Of a stretch of 64,000 bases of DNA, positions 8,064 to 16,288 are shown one piece after another. A program made the translations under genes and the position numbers. The notes beneath the pieces are model-generated. The model saw only the letters and a program-made list of their open reading frames with translations, did not search any database and was not told the DNA's origin. Source of the stretch: Isoptericola cucumis (lineage in GTDB: Bacteria > Actinomycetota > Actinomycetes > Actinomycetales > Cellulomonadaceae); the NCBI RefSeq assembly GCF_014635665.1, contig NZ_BMDG01000013.1, forward strand, positions 62,001 to 126,000. The letters are read 5' to 3'. Position 1 is the stretch's first letter. Each line of letters begins with the position of its first letter.

Positions 8064-9539
8064 TTGAGCACGAAAGACGGAGAAGGATCGTCGGCGCGCT
8101 GGTGGACGCTGGCACTGGTGGCGCTGGCGCAGCTGCTGGTGGTGCTGGACGGCACCATCGTCAACATCGCCCTACCCTCGGCCGACGCTGAGCTGGGCCT
8201 GGGGGAGGCGAATAGACACTGGGTGATCACCGCCTACCTGCTGACCTTCGGGGGCCTGCTGCTGATAGGCGGGCGCATCAGCAGCACGATCGGGCACCGG
8301 CGGGCCTTCGTGATCGGCCTGCTCGGCTTCTCCGTCCCCTCCCTGGTCGGCGGACTGGCATGGAGTGCCGAAGTCCTCATCGTCGCTCGAGCGCTCCAGG
8401 GCGCGTTCGCTGCGCTGCTGGCACCCGCCGCGCTGTCCCTGCTCGCCATGTCGTTCACCGAGGCCCGGGAACGGGGCCGGGCCTTCGGCGTGTTCGCCGC
8501 TGTGGGCGCGGCCGGGTCCGCGGTCGGTCTGCTCCTCGGCGGTGCGCTGACCGACTTCGCGAGCTGGCGCTGGTGCCTGTACATCAATGTCCCGATCGCC
8601 GTGCTCATCGCGATCGGTGCCGCCGTCATCCCGCGGACATCGGCAGTAAGACAGACCGGCCGCATCGACGTCTTCGGTGCGCTGCTCAGCACCGGCGGCA
8701 TCGCCGCCATCGTGATCGGGATCGGCCAGCTCGACGGCCAGCAGGTCTCGGTACCCGTCGTGGCCGCCCTGATCGGCGGCGGCCTCGTCCTGCTCTTCTC
8801 CTTCGTGCTCGTCGAACGCGCGGTGCCCAATCCGATCCTCCCGCTGACGATCCTCGAGAGCTCCGCCCGCGCCGGCTCATTCATCGCCATCGGGCTGATG
8901 TTCTCGGCGATGTTCGGCTTCTACCTGTTCATGAGCTACTACATGCAGGCTCAGCTGGACTACCCGCCCCTGAACGCAGGCCTCGTGCTACTCATTCATG
9001 CCGTCGCCGCACTGATCGGATCCATGATCATTGCTGGGCGGCTCCTCGGCCGCGTCCCGCCGGCGGCCCTCGTGGTTTCCGGGCTCCTCGCCGCCGCCGC
9101 CGGGCTGGCCGTCCTCACGTTCCTCGACGTCCGGTCGACCCACGTCCTGGTCATCTACCTGGTGCCCGCCATGGTGCTGACCGGCCTGGGAATGGGCCTG
9201 GTGATCACCGCCACCGCGAGCACCGCGACCGAGGGCGTCGGCGCACACGAGATCGGAGCCGCCTCGGCCGCCTACAACGCCTCCCAGCAGCTCGGTGCCG
9301 CGATCGGCGTCGCGCTGCTCAATACCGTCGCGGTCATCTCCAGCACCGCCTATCACGCCACCGAAACGGCGACCGATGACGAAGCCATCGTGCACGGCTA
9401 CACCACCGCCCTGGCCGTCAGCGCGGGGATCCTGGTCGCCGCAGCGATCCTCGTCGGCATCCTGCTGCGACGAAGGCACCGCGGCTGCGCACCTCACCCG
9501 CTTCCTGAGCACCAGACCGAGCCGACCCACGGTTCCTGA
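8064..9539 (+). CDS. DHA2 family MFS drug:H+ antiporter (EmrB/QacA type)
   Basis: A 491-residue integral membrane exporter predicted to have 14 transmembrane helices. Helix 1 is followed by the DHA2 signature VLDGTIVNIALPS (about residues 24-36). The RxxxGRR-like loop GGRISSTIGHRRAF and the helix-4 sequence RALQGAFAALLAPAALSLL are also present. This family extrudes lipophilic drugs, dyes or antibiotics using the proton gradient. It starts at TTG 8064 with AGGGAG 7 bases upstream; no ATG fits the N-terminus better. The divergent TetR gene is the likely controller. Codon use is less GC-skewed than in the distant flanking genes. Class confident, substrate unknown. Confidence 0.9.
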   Translation: MSTKDGEGSSARWWTLALVALAQLLVVLDGTIVNIALPSADAELGLGEANRHWVITAYLLTFGGLLLIGGRISSTIGHRRAFVIGLLGFSVPSLVGGLAWSAEVLIVARALQGAFAALLAPAALSLLAMSFTEARERGRAFGVFAAVGAAGSAVGLLLGGALTDFASWRWCLYINVPIAVLIAIGAAVIPRTSAVRQTGRIDVFGALLSTGGIAAIVIGIGQLDGQQVSVPVVAALIGGGLVLLFSFVLVERAVPNPILPLTILESSARAGSFIAIGLMFSAMFGFYLFMSYYMQAQLDYPPLNAGLVLLIHAVAALIGSMIIAGRLLGRVPPAALVVSGLLAAAAGLAVLTFLDVRSTHVLVIYLVPAMVLTGLGMGLVITATASTATEGVGAHEIGAASAAYNASQQLGAAIGVALLNTVAVISSTAYHATETATDDEAIVHGYTTALAVSAGILVAAAILVGILLRRRHRGCAPHPLPEHQTEPTHGS

Positions 9540-9554
9540 CCGAGAGGATCACTG

Positions 9555-9968
9555 ATGAACACCCACGAAAAGCTCGACCCTCAGAAGTTCTTCGACGCGT
9601 ACGCCGCCGCGATGCTCGAGCGAGACGCGAAATCGATCGCTGACCTCTACGCCGTGCCCGCTCTCGTCGAGTTCCCCGGCCAGGCCGTGGCGGTCTCCGA
9701 CGCGTCCCAGACGGAGCAGTTCTTCGCGGCCTCCTTCGGCCAGTACGAAGACATCTCGGACGTCACCGCTGCCGTCGAGACCATTGCGGACACCAGCCAC
9801 AGCTCATGGGTCAAGGTCTGTTGGTCCTACGACGGCACATCCGCCGAGCAGTTCATCTACCAGCTCGTCCAGACAGCAGCAGGCTGGAGGATCGCGGTGC
9901 TCACGCCTCTCGTCGACGACGAGTCGCCCGAGGTCTCGCCCTCGGGCTCCATCGATCTCGATATCTGA
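9555..9968 (+). CDS. NTF2-like (SnoaL/DUF4440-type) small protein
   Basis: A 137-residue cytosolic protein with the alpha+beta cone pattern of the NTF2-like superfamily. An N-terminal helix pair (QKFFDAYAAAMLERDAKSIADLYAVPALVEF) is followed by a curved sheet (SSWVKVCWSYDGTSAEQFIYQLVQTAAGWRIAVLTPL). Members include isomerases, cyclases and proteins with no known activity; no catalytic residues can be named. It lies 15 bases after the DHA2 exporter, with GAGAGGATC as ribosome binding site, so it is probably cotranscribed with it. Its contribution to resistance, if any, is unknown. Confidence 0.65.
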   Translation: MNTHEKLDPQKFFDAYAAAMLERDAKSIADLYAVPALVEFPGQAVAVSDASQTEQFFAASFGQYEDISDVTAAVETIADTSHSSWVKVCWSYDGTSAEQFIYQLVQTAAGWRIAVLTPLVDDESPEVSPSGSIDLDI

Positions 9969-10180
9969 GCCCAGGTCGCACCGGACGCCGAGGCGATGAT
10001 CGCCGCACCTGCCGCTGCACCGCAAGGAGAAACCGCGAGAAGAGACGGGGGGAGTGTTCTCGTCAGCGTGATCACCGGGTTCCGCGTTGAAGTTCGAGCA
10101 GACGGGGCGGGGGCGGTGAACTCGGTGTTGCGTGCCGGGTTGCCTGGCGTGCGTCGATCCGGGCGAGACCGGCGAGACAC

Positions 10181-11470
10181 CTAGCCGGCCAGGCGCGCCC
10201 GCCGCCGGGCCGAGGCCACGAGCGCCACGACCGCGGGCACCAGGATCACCGCGCCGACGACGTTGACCGCCTCGAACCCGCCGGCCGCCAGGACCGGTCC
10301 GGCGACGGCGGCCGCGGCTGCCCCGGCGTAGTTCATCGCCGCGTCCGAGGCGCCCTGCAGCGGGACCTTGACGTGCGCCTCCACGACGCCCGCCAGCAGG
10401 GCGGACGAGCCGATGAGGCTGGCCGACCAGCCCAGCCCGAGCACGAGCAGCGCGACGGCCGTCAGCGTGGGGTTCCCGCCCCCGCCGTGCGCGGCGTGCT
10501 CGCCGGTCGCCGTGGTCGTCGCGGCCGTGAAGCCGAGCACCAGCGCGACGGCGAGCAGCCCGATCCCGAGCGCCGTCGTGCGCACCCCGCCGACGCGGTC
10601 CGCCAGCCAGCCGAACACGGGGCTGAGCGCGAACATCCCCAGGATGTGCAGGCTGATGACCACGCCGACGATCTCGAGCGACATGCCCGCGTGCTGCATG
10701 TGCAGGGGCGTCATCACCATCACGACGATCATCACGGCGTGCGCGCACGCCGGCATGACGACGGCGAACCGCGCCACCGGGTGGCCCCACGCCCACGCGA
10801 GGGCCGCCCGCGCCCCGACCCGCTTGGCGCGGGGTGCGCCGTGGGCCTGTTCGAGGGAGACCGGGGCGGGCGCGCGGTAGAGACCGCCGACGACGGCGGC
10901 GGCCGCGAGCAGCGCGACGAGCGCGAACAGGAACGGCCCCGCGAACTCCGGCAGCCCGAACGACTGCCCGAGGTCGTCGCCCGGCGCGGTGAGGTTCGGC
11001 CCGAGCACGGAGCCGACGGTCGTCGCCCAGACGACGACCGACATCGTGCGCGCCCGGGTCGCGGCCGGCGTGTCGTCGGCGGCGGCGAACCGCGACTGCA
11101 GCGTGACCGCGTTCGCCACCCCGAACAGCGCGATCCCCGCGAGCTGGACGACGATCGAGCCGACCGCCGCCGAGACGACGATGACCAGCGCGCCCGTCGC
11201 CGCGAGCAGGTACCCGAGGGTGAGCGCGGTGCGCCGTCCCCGCCGGACGGCGAGGTTGGCCAGCGGGATGGCTGCGACCGCGGCGGCGAGCACGCCCGCG
11301 GCCTGTGCGAGCCCGGCCATCGACGTGCCGCCGAGCCGCTCGGTGAGCAGGGCGCTCACGGCCGCGCCGACGGCGACCCCGATGCCGCCCAGCGCGTTGC
11401 CGAGCACGAGCGCGGTGATGTTGCGGGCGTGCCCGCGGGGTCGGGCGGGGGTGGCGCTCGGGTCGGTCAC
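10181..11470 (-). CDS. MFS transporter
   Basis: A 429-residue major facilitator with about 12 hydrophobic segments, starting at NITALVLGNALGGIGVAVG and ending at AVILVPAVVALVASARRRARLAG. The loop after helix 2 (LAVRRGRRTALTLGY) is typical of the superfamily, and a His/Gly-rich loop (TGEHAAHGGGG) separates two C-terminal helices. The substrate is unknown; an efflux role is the usual prediction. The GTG at 11470 is chosen because GGAG lies 7 bases upstream. An in-frame ATG at 11527 would add 19 Pro-rich residues. It diverges from hupB and has no visible partner regulator. It converges on the 9555 gene across a 212-base spacer in which I see no clear hairpin. Confidence 0.8.
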   Translation of the reverse strand: MTDPSATPARPRGHARNITALVLGNALGGIGVAVGAAVSALLTERLGGTSMAGLAQAAGVLAAAVAAIPLANLAVRRGRRTALTLGYLLAATGALVIVVSAAVGSIVVQLAGIALFGVANAVTLQSRFAAADDTPAATRARTMSVVVWATTVGSVLGPNLTAPGDDLGQSFGLPEFAGPFLFALVALLAAAAVVGGLYRAPAPVSLEQAHGAPRAKRVGARAALAWAWGHPVARFAVVMPACAHAVMIVVMVMTPLHMQHAGMSLEIVGVVISLHILGMFALSPVFGWLADRVGGVRTTALGIGLLAVALVLGFTAATTTATGEHAAHGGGGNPTLTAVALLVLGLGWSASLIGSSALLAGVVEAHVKVPLQGASDAAMNYAGAAAAAVAGPVLAAGGFEAVNVVGAVILVPAVVALVASARRRARLAG

Positions 11471-11646
11471 GGGGTCTCCGGGGCTGGGAACGGGTCGGGG
11501 ATCGGGCCGTGCGGGCTCTGCAGGCATGAGCCTAGGACCGTCACGGGCGCCGGCTCTCACCGGTCGCGGGCCCGCGAGAGTGGGGCACTTCGGGCGTGTC
11601 TGCCACGCCACGCGCGCAAAAGTCGCAGGAATCCGCGGATGTTCCT

Positions 11647-11732
11647 TAGTGTGTTCCCCGTCCTCCCGGCGCGAGCCGGGGAACGCGTGAACGTGACGAC
11701 GTGCGGGCAGCGCGCGTCGTGATCCGGAGAAG
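11647..11732 (+). promoter_or_regulatory. Possible hupB promoter and leader hairpin
   Basis: TAGTGT at 11647-11652 fits the actinobacterial -10 pattern TANNNT. About 90 bases of leader follow. A hairpin with a GNRA tetraloop lies at 11665-11680 (CCCGGC-GCGA-GCCGGG). The strong Shine-Dalgarno GGAGAAGGG is at 11726-11734, just before the ATG at 11741. No good -35 is visible. A structured leader on a highly expressed HU gene is plausible but unproven. Confidence 0.35.
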
Positions 11733-11740
11733 GGATTCAC

Positions 11741-12025
11741 ATGTCGCTCAACAAGTCCGAGCTCGTCTCGGCCATCGCCGGCAAGGCGGAGAACCTGAGC
11801 AAGGCGCAGGCCGAGGAGTTCCTCAACGCCTTCCAGGCGGTGCTGGAGGAGTCCCTCGCCAAGGGTGAGGCCGTCAAGGTCACCGGTCTGCTGTCGGTCG
11901 AGCGCGTCGAGCGCGCCGCCCGCACCGGTCGTAACCCGCGCACGGGCGAGGAGATCCAGATCCCCGCCGGCTACGGTGTCAAGATCAGCGCCGGCTCGGT
12001 CCTGAAGAAGGCCGTCGCCAAGTGA
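11741..12025 (+). CDS. hupB: HU family DNA-binding protein
   Basis: A 94-residue histone-like nucleoid protein that bends and compacts DNA as a dimer. The whole HU fold is visible: the helical half MSLNKSELVSAIAGKAENLS, then the beta-arm with RTGRNPRTGEEIQIPAGYG (about residues 63-81), containing the NPRTGE tip whose proline intercalates in DNA. The protein ends at KAVAK. It therefore lacks the long Lys/Ala tail of mycobacterial and streptomycete HupB/HupS, and corresponds to the short tail-less form. It is monocistronic, with a strong RBS and a 17-bp terminator hairpin. Confidence 0.95.
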   Translation: MSLNKSELVSAIAGKAENLSKAQAEEFLNAFQAVLEESLAKGEAVKVTGLLSVERVERAARTGRNPRTGEEIQIPAGYGVKISAGSVLKKAVAK

Positions 12026-12071
12026 TCGTCCGCTGACCGGCGGGACGTCACGTCCGCCGCGTCAGCCGCTC

Positions 12072-12111
12072 GGAGGCCCGCCGCTCGCCACGTCGCGAGC
12101 GGCGGGCCTCC
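12072..12111. terminator. Bidirectional terminator hairpin between hupB and the VOC gene
   Basis: A perfect 17-bp stem (12072-12088 pairs with 12095-12111; the left arm starts GGAGGCCC and ends GCTCGC) closes a 6-base CACGTC loop. It lies 46 bases after the hupB stop and 21 bases beyond the convergent VOC stop. No T-run follows, which is usual in this GC range. Confidence 0.85.
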
Positions 12112-12132
12112 GTCGTCCCCGGGCCCGGCGCG

Positions 12133-12531
12133 TCAGGACGTGCCGGGCCGCAGCACCGTGACGAGCTCGATCGGGTTGCCTGCGGGGTCGCGCACCCAGG
12201 CGACGCGCAGCCGCCCGTCCTGGAACTCGTGCGGCGCCCGCATCACCTCCGCCCCGGTGTCGACGGCGCGCGCGAACTCGGCGTCGACGTCGTCGCACCA
12301 CAGCACGAGCTCCATCGCCGCGCCCTCGGCGGACACCCCGATGCCGTGCTCCGTGCGGGCGGCGATCGGGGAGGCGACGCCGAGGGTCAGCCCGGGCAGC
12401 CGCAGCTCGACGTGCCACGGGTCGCCGTGCGGGGCGTAGCGGTAGCTCTCGGCGAAGCCGAGCGCCCGGTAGAACCCGACGACCGCCTCGACGTCGTCGG
12501 CGTACAGATTGACCTGCGTGCCGGTGAACAT
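12133..12531 (-). CDS. VOC family protein (glyoxalase/bleomycin resistance-like)
   Basis: A single-domain vicinal-oxygen-chelate protein of 132 residues. It shows the paired beta-alpha-beta-beta-beta units: TQVNLYADDVEAVVGFYRALGF at the N-terminus, and MELVLWCDDVDAEFARAVDTGAEV leading to VAWVRDPAGNPIELVTVL at the C-terminus. The terminal DPxGNxIEL strand carries the glutamate that is a metal ligand in many members. Function is unknown; antibiotic binding and lactoylglutathione-type reactions are both possible. ATG 12531 is used: upstream in-frame sequence is antisense to the MFS gene and not convincing as coding. The two genes diverge with a 115-base gap. Confidence 0.8.
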   Translation of the reverse strand: MFTGTQVNLYADDVEAVVGFYRALGFAESYRYAPHGDPWHVELRLPGLTLGVASPIAARTEHGIGVSAEGAAMELVLWCDDVDAEFARAVDTGAEVMRAPHEFQDGRLRVAWVRDPAGNPIELVTVLRPGTS

Positions 12532-12646
12532 GCGGTCACGATAGGGCGCCGTCGACCGACTCACCGGCTGCGGTGGCGTGGCGTCTGGATCGAACGGCGT
12601 GGAGCCCGGGTCGGCCCGATCGCCTTCCCGGGTTGTTGCGACGAGC

Positions 12647-13888
12647 ATGACGACGAACCCGACGGAGACGACGAGCACGACGAGCACCACGACCGGCGCC
12701 GCGGCGGGGCGCGCCGCGCCCCTGTCGCCCCGGCGGGCGTGGCTCGCGCTGGCCACGATGTTCCTCGGCAGCTTCTCCCTGGTGACGGCGGAGTTCCTGC
12801 CGCCCGGCGTGCTGACGCCGGTGGCCCACGACCTGGGCGTCACGGAGGGCGTGGTGGGGCTGTCCGTCAGCGTGACCGCCCTGACGGCGCTGCTGACGGC
12901 GCTGGGGCTGAGCTCGATGTTCCCCCGCACCGACCGGCGGACGCTGCTGGTGGTGCTCGCGCTGGGCGCGGTCGTCTCCAACGTGCTCGTCGCGGTGGCG
13001 CCCAGCATCGGCGTCCTCATGGTGGCGCGGCTGCTGCTCGGGGCCGCGCTGGGCGGGTACTGGTCCATGTCGTTGGTGATCGCGGCGCGGCTCGTCGCGG
13101 CGGACCGGGTGGGCAGGGCGATGATGATCGTCAACGCGGGGACGACGGTCGCCACCGTCGCCGGCGTGCCGCTCGGGGTGCTGATCAGCGCGGCGGCGGG
13201 CTGGCGGGTCGTGTTCTGGTCGGCCGCGGCGCTGACCGTCGTCACGGCCGTCGCCATGCGCCTCGCGCTGCCGCTCATCGCGCCGACGCCGGGGATCGGC
13301 TGGTCGGCCATGGGCCGCGCCCTGCGCTCGCCCGGCGTCGCCGTCGGCGTCGTGAGCATCGTGGCGGTCATCGGCGGGCACTTCGTCGGCTTCACCTACG
13401 TGCGCCCGGCGCTGTCGCTGCTGCCGGGCTCCGACGTCGGCACGATCGCGGTGCTGCTCGCGCTGTTCGGCGTCGGCGGGCTGGTCGGCAACTTCGCCAT
13501 CGGCGCCCTCGTCGACCGGCACCTGCCGGTGCTGCTGCTCGCCGTGCCCGTGGCGATCGGCGTGAGCGTCGCCGCCGTCGGCCTGGCCGCCTTCGCCCCG
13601 GTGCTCGCCTACCCGGCGGTGGTCGTGTGGGGCGCGGCGTTCGGCGGCGTGCTGAACGTCGTGCAGGTGTGGATCACCCGGGTCCTGCCCGACCAGGTCG
13701 AGGCGGGCAGCGGGCTGGTCGTCGCCGGGTTCCAGACGGCGATCATCCTGGGCTCCGCGGTCGGCGGGGTGGGCGTCGACGCCGTGGGCGTCGGCTGGGC
13801 CTACCTGGTGGCGGCCGTGGTCGCCGTCGCCGGCGGGATCCTCGTGCGCAGCACCCTCACGCGGGCGTCGGCCCGCGCCGCCCGCTGA
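12647..13888 (+). CDS. MFS transporter (AraJ/YdhP-like DHA1 group)
   Basis: A 413-residue, 12-helix major facilitator. After a Thr/Ala-rich N-terminus, helix 1 contains the characteristic GSFSLVTAEFLPPGVLTPVA, typical of sugar or drug exporters of the AraJ/NepI/YdhP type. Helix 2 contains LTALGLSS before the charged loop MFPRTDRRTLLV, and helix 4 has ARLLLGAALGGYWSMSLVIAARL. A purine-nucleoside or arabinose-like efflux role is known for relatives, but the substrate here is open. ATG 12647 is preferred over the ATG at 12578 because it begins the predictable cytosolic N-terminus. Its 3' end overlaps the convergent broken araC gene by about 30 bases, and AraC may have been its regulator. Confidence 0.8.
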   Translation: MTTNPTETTSTTSTTTGAAAGRAAPLSPRRAWLALATMFLGSFSLVTAEFLPPGVLTPVAHDLGVTEGVVGLSVSVTALTALLTALGLSSMFPRTDRRTLLVVLALGAVVSNVLVAVAPSIGVLMVARLLLGAALGGYWSMSLVIAARLVAADRVGRAMMIVNAGTTVATVAGVPLGVLISAAAGWRVVFWSAAALTVVTAVAMRLALPLIAPTPGIGWSAMGRALRSPGVAVGVVSIVAVIGGHFVGFTYVRPALSLLPGSDVGTIAVLLALFGVGGLVGNFAIGALVDRHLPVLLLAVPVAIGVSVAAVGLAAFAPVLAYPAVVVWGAAFGGVLNVVQVWITRVLPDQVEAGSGLVVAGFQTAIILGSAVGGVGVDAVGVGWAYLVAAVVAVAGGILVRSTLTRASARAAR

Positions 13889-14866
13889 GGCCGGGGCCAG
13901 CCGCGGCCCCGCCCACCACGTCCACCTCGCCCGCCGGCGCCGGCCCGGACGACGGGGACGCGCCGGCCGCTCGTCGCCACTCGGACGGCGTGCGGCCGGT
14001 GTGGCGCCGGAACGCGCGGCCGAAGGCCGTGTCCGAGCCGTGTCCGAGCCGTAGCCGAGCTGCCGCGCGACCGTCGCGACGGGGAGGTCTCCCGCCGTCA
14101 GCAGGCAACGGGCGTGGGCGACCCGCACCGCCGCGAGGTAGCGGCCGGGCGTCTGCCCGGTCGCCGCGCGGAACCGGGCGGCGAAGCCGGACCGGGAGGC
14201 GAGCGCGACCCGCGCCAGCTCGTCGACGGTCCAGTCCCGGCCCGGGTCGGCGTGGATCGCGGCGACGGCGCTCGCCAGGCCCGGGTCCTCCCGCTGCATG
14301 AGCCAGCGCGCAGGCGCGCAGCCGCGGGCGTACCAGGCGCTGATCGCCATCGACGCGACGAGCGTGACCACCCGGTCCCCGAGCACGCTGCGCGGGGTCC
14401 GGTAGTCCTCCACGAGCGTCCGGAACATCGTCGCGGCCGTCGGCTCGGACTGCGGGAGCTCGGTGAGGAGCACGTGGTCCGGCAGGGTGCCCGCGCCCGT
14501 GCCCGCGCCGACGGGCGCGACCTGGACGCACCGGACGGCCGAGTCCGAGAGGGCGTGCAGCTCGAACCGGGGCCCGTGCGGCAGGAACAGGAAGTCGCCC
14601 GGCGCCAGGTCGACGACCTCGCCCACGCCGCGCACCCGCACCAGGCCGCAGGTGACGAGCAGCAGGGCCGGGTCGCCCGTCGCGTGCTCGACCCACTCGC
14701 CCGCCGCGAGCTCGTGCCGCGAGCGCGCCACGAACCGCCACTGCAGGCCGGCCAGCACGCGGTCCAGCTCTGCCGCCGCCGCTTCCGCCGACGTGGCCGC
14801 GGCGTCGGACGAGACCCCGCAGGCTCCCGCGCTACCGTCGTCGGTCCGGGAATGCGTCGCGCTCAT
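13857..14866 (-). pseudogene. AraC family regulator inactivated by an 11-bp tandem duplication
   Basis: A cupin-sensing AraC regulator split over two frames. Frame one, from ATG 14866, encodes the cupin-like N-domain (VRVRGVGEVVDLAPGDFLFL) and most of the DNA-binding domain (DWTVDELARVALASRSGFAA; FRAATGQTPGRYLAAVRVAHAR). It reaches LGYGSDTA and then goes out of frame. The other frame resumes at SDTAFGRAFRRHTGRTPSEWRR, the second helix-turn-helix and AraC signature end, and stops at 13857. The cause is a perfect direct repeat of 11 bases at 14029-14050; removing one copy restores a protein of about 330 residues. The ATG overlaps the stop of the Schlafen-like gene (ATGA). The unshifted frame runs on into sequence antisense to the MFS gene, so a chimeric product could still be made. 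Confidence 0.85.
14029..14050. repeat. Perfect 11-bp tandem duplication inside araC
   Basis: GTGTCCGAGCC occurs at 14029-14039 and again at 14040-14050, followed by a diverged partial third copy (GTAGCCGAG). Since 11 is not a multiple of three, the duplication shifts the reading frame within the second helix-turn-helix of the AraC regulator. Slipped-strand replication could both create and remove it. Confidence 0.9.
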
Positions 14867-16257
14867 GCCACATGCCAGGTGGCACGGGGGTCGCGCGCCG
14901 AAGCGCCCTCCCATCGGACCAGTCCGGCGTCCCGCAGCGCTCGGAGGTGTTTGACGACGGTCGGCCGGGTGATCCCGACGATCTCCTCGATCTGGCCCGT
15001 TCCCAGCGGGCGACCGGCCCGCCGGAGAGCGTCAAGGACGCCGAGTGCGCCCCGTGGCAGAGTCGAACGCACGTCCTCCGGGACGGCGTCGGCTGCCGCG
15101 AGCACGAGGCGCACGGATCCGCTCGTCTGGAGGTAGATCGGGTCCGTGAGGCCACGCTGGCGCATCTGCGCAAAGATGCGCTTGATGCCCTCACCGAGCT
15201 CTTGCGCGATTCTCAGGTCGGCACAGACACGGGCGATGCGCGGGTTGCGGGCATGGCGCGAGATCGTCTCGGGATGCGCGGGGTTCGCAAGCCCGGGGAA
15301 CCTGCCGGGGCTCGAGATCTCGACACGGTCCGGGAAGATCTCGACCCGCACGTGGTCCCCGACCGAGCTGTAGGAGCGGTGCAGCACCGCGTTGACCAGC
15401 CCTTCGAGCCACGCGTCGCGCGGCACGATCGGGCTCGGTTCGAATCGACCGCTCGCGGCCAGCGACCGCCGCCTGGGAACGAGACGGTCCATCGTTGAGG
15501 CAGCGGACATGATCTGCGCGGGGATGGATCCTTCGCACCGTATGTCTGCGTCCTCGTCGAGGGTGAGCTCGGCGCCGGTGCCGCGCTCGACGCCCGCGTA
15601 GCGCAGCACGCGCACGTGGGCGTGCGGGTAGAGATCTTGGGGATGCTCGGCGAACAGCAGGTACGCGGCCGTGGTGAGACGGCCGTCTCGTGTGAGGAGG
15701 CTCCGTGCCCGGAGCATCGAATGCGGGTCCGAGGCCCCCATGTCCGCGGCGTAAGGGGCGACCTGTGCGGGATCCAGGTCGCCGAGCTCACGGTCTGCGG
15801 GCGTGCCGTCGTAGGGCGCGCTCCCACGGTCGTACTCGAGCTCTTGTCGTTGGGCGAACCCCAGACGCCGGGACTCGTCACCGACTCGGAGGTAGCACTC
15901 GCCCGATGCGGTCTCATGGACCTGCTCGCCGGGCTCGACCCGGAAGACGAGCAGTGCGGCGCCCTCGGCCGTCGTTCGTTCCTCGACACGGTGCCTGACG
16001 ACCGGCCGGGTGAAATCGTGTGCGGCCTGCCGCAGCTCGTTGATCCGCTGTGCGGAGATGTCGTCGGCCCGGCCGGAGTGGATGCCGACGAGCACGGTGC
16101 CGCCCTCGGCATTGGCGAACGCGACGAGAGGGACGGCGAGGTCTCGTGCCTTGATCCTGCCCGACTTCCGTTCGTACCACTGCCCCTCAGGCATCTGCGC
16201 GAGGCGCGCGAGGGGATCCTCGGCGGTCAAGGCGTCGTCGACCTCGCTGGTGTACAT
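14863..16257 (-). CDS. Schlafen/AlbA_2-domain ATP-binding regulator with C-terminal winged helix
   Basis: A 464-residue protein of the COG2865 type. The N-terminal AlbA_2 (Schlafen-like) domain covers about residues 20-150 (WYERKSGRI, VAFANAEGGTVLVGI, LVFRVEPGEQVHETASGECYLRVGDESRRL). The middle is the HATPase_c_4-like part, with EGLVNAVLHRSYSSVGDHVRVEIFPDRVEISSPG split around residue 300 (LVNAVLHRSY, VEISSPGRFPG). The C-terminus (about 400-460) is a winged helix: GALGVLDALRRAGRPLGTGQ, IEEIVGITRPTVVKHLRALR. Relatives are often called ATP-dependent DNA-binding regulators; no target is known. The ATG directly abuts a 31-bp palindrome, implying autoregulation and possibly leaderless translation. 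Codon use is less GC-skewed than in the neighbours, suggesting acquisition. Confidence 0.85.
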   Translation of the reverse strand: MYTSEVDDALTAEDPLARLAQMPEGQWYERKSGRIKARDLAVPLVAFANAEGGTVLVGIHSGRADDISAQRINELRQAAHDFTRPVVRHRVEERTTAEGAALLVFRVEPGEQVHETASGECYLRVGDESRRLGFAQRQELEYDRGSAPYDGTPADRELGDLDPAQVAPYAADMGASDPHSMLRARSLLTRDGRLTTAAYLLFAEHPQDLYPHAHVRVLRYAGVERGTGAELTLDEDADIRCEGSIPAQIMSAASTMDRLVPRRRSLAASGRFEPSPIVPRDAWLEGLVNAVLHRSYSSVGDHVRVEIFPDRVEISSPGRFPGLANPAHPETISRHARNPRIARVCADLRIAQELGEGIKRIFAQMRQRGLTDPIYLQTSGSVRLVLAAADAVPEDVRSTLPRGALGVLDALRRAGRPLGTGQIEEIVGITRPTVVKHLRALRDAGLVRWEGASARDPRATWHVA

Positions 16258-16288
16258 GGAAGTACTCTAAAATCTTTAGAGTACTTCC
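16258..16288. promoter_or_regulatory. Perfect 14-3-14 palindrome abutting the start codon of the Schlafen-type gene
   Basis: GGAAGTACTCTAAA (16258-16271), ATC (16272-16274) and TTTAGAGTACTTCC (16275-16288) form a perfect palindrome. It fills nearly the whole 38-base gap between two same-strand genes and touches the ATG at 16257. It is A/T-rich in a very GC-rich region. It could be an operator, an RNA hairpin, or both. Confidence 0.9.

Noticed and set aside
12536-14028. Long minus-strand frame antisense to the MFS gene, continuing from araC
   Set aside because: Its composition is the mirror of the MFS codons and it contains no domain; it is only what the frameshifted araC reads into.
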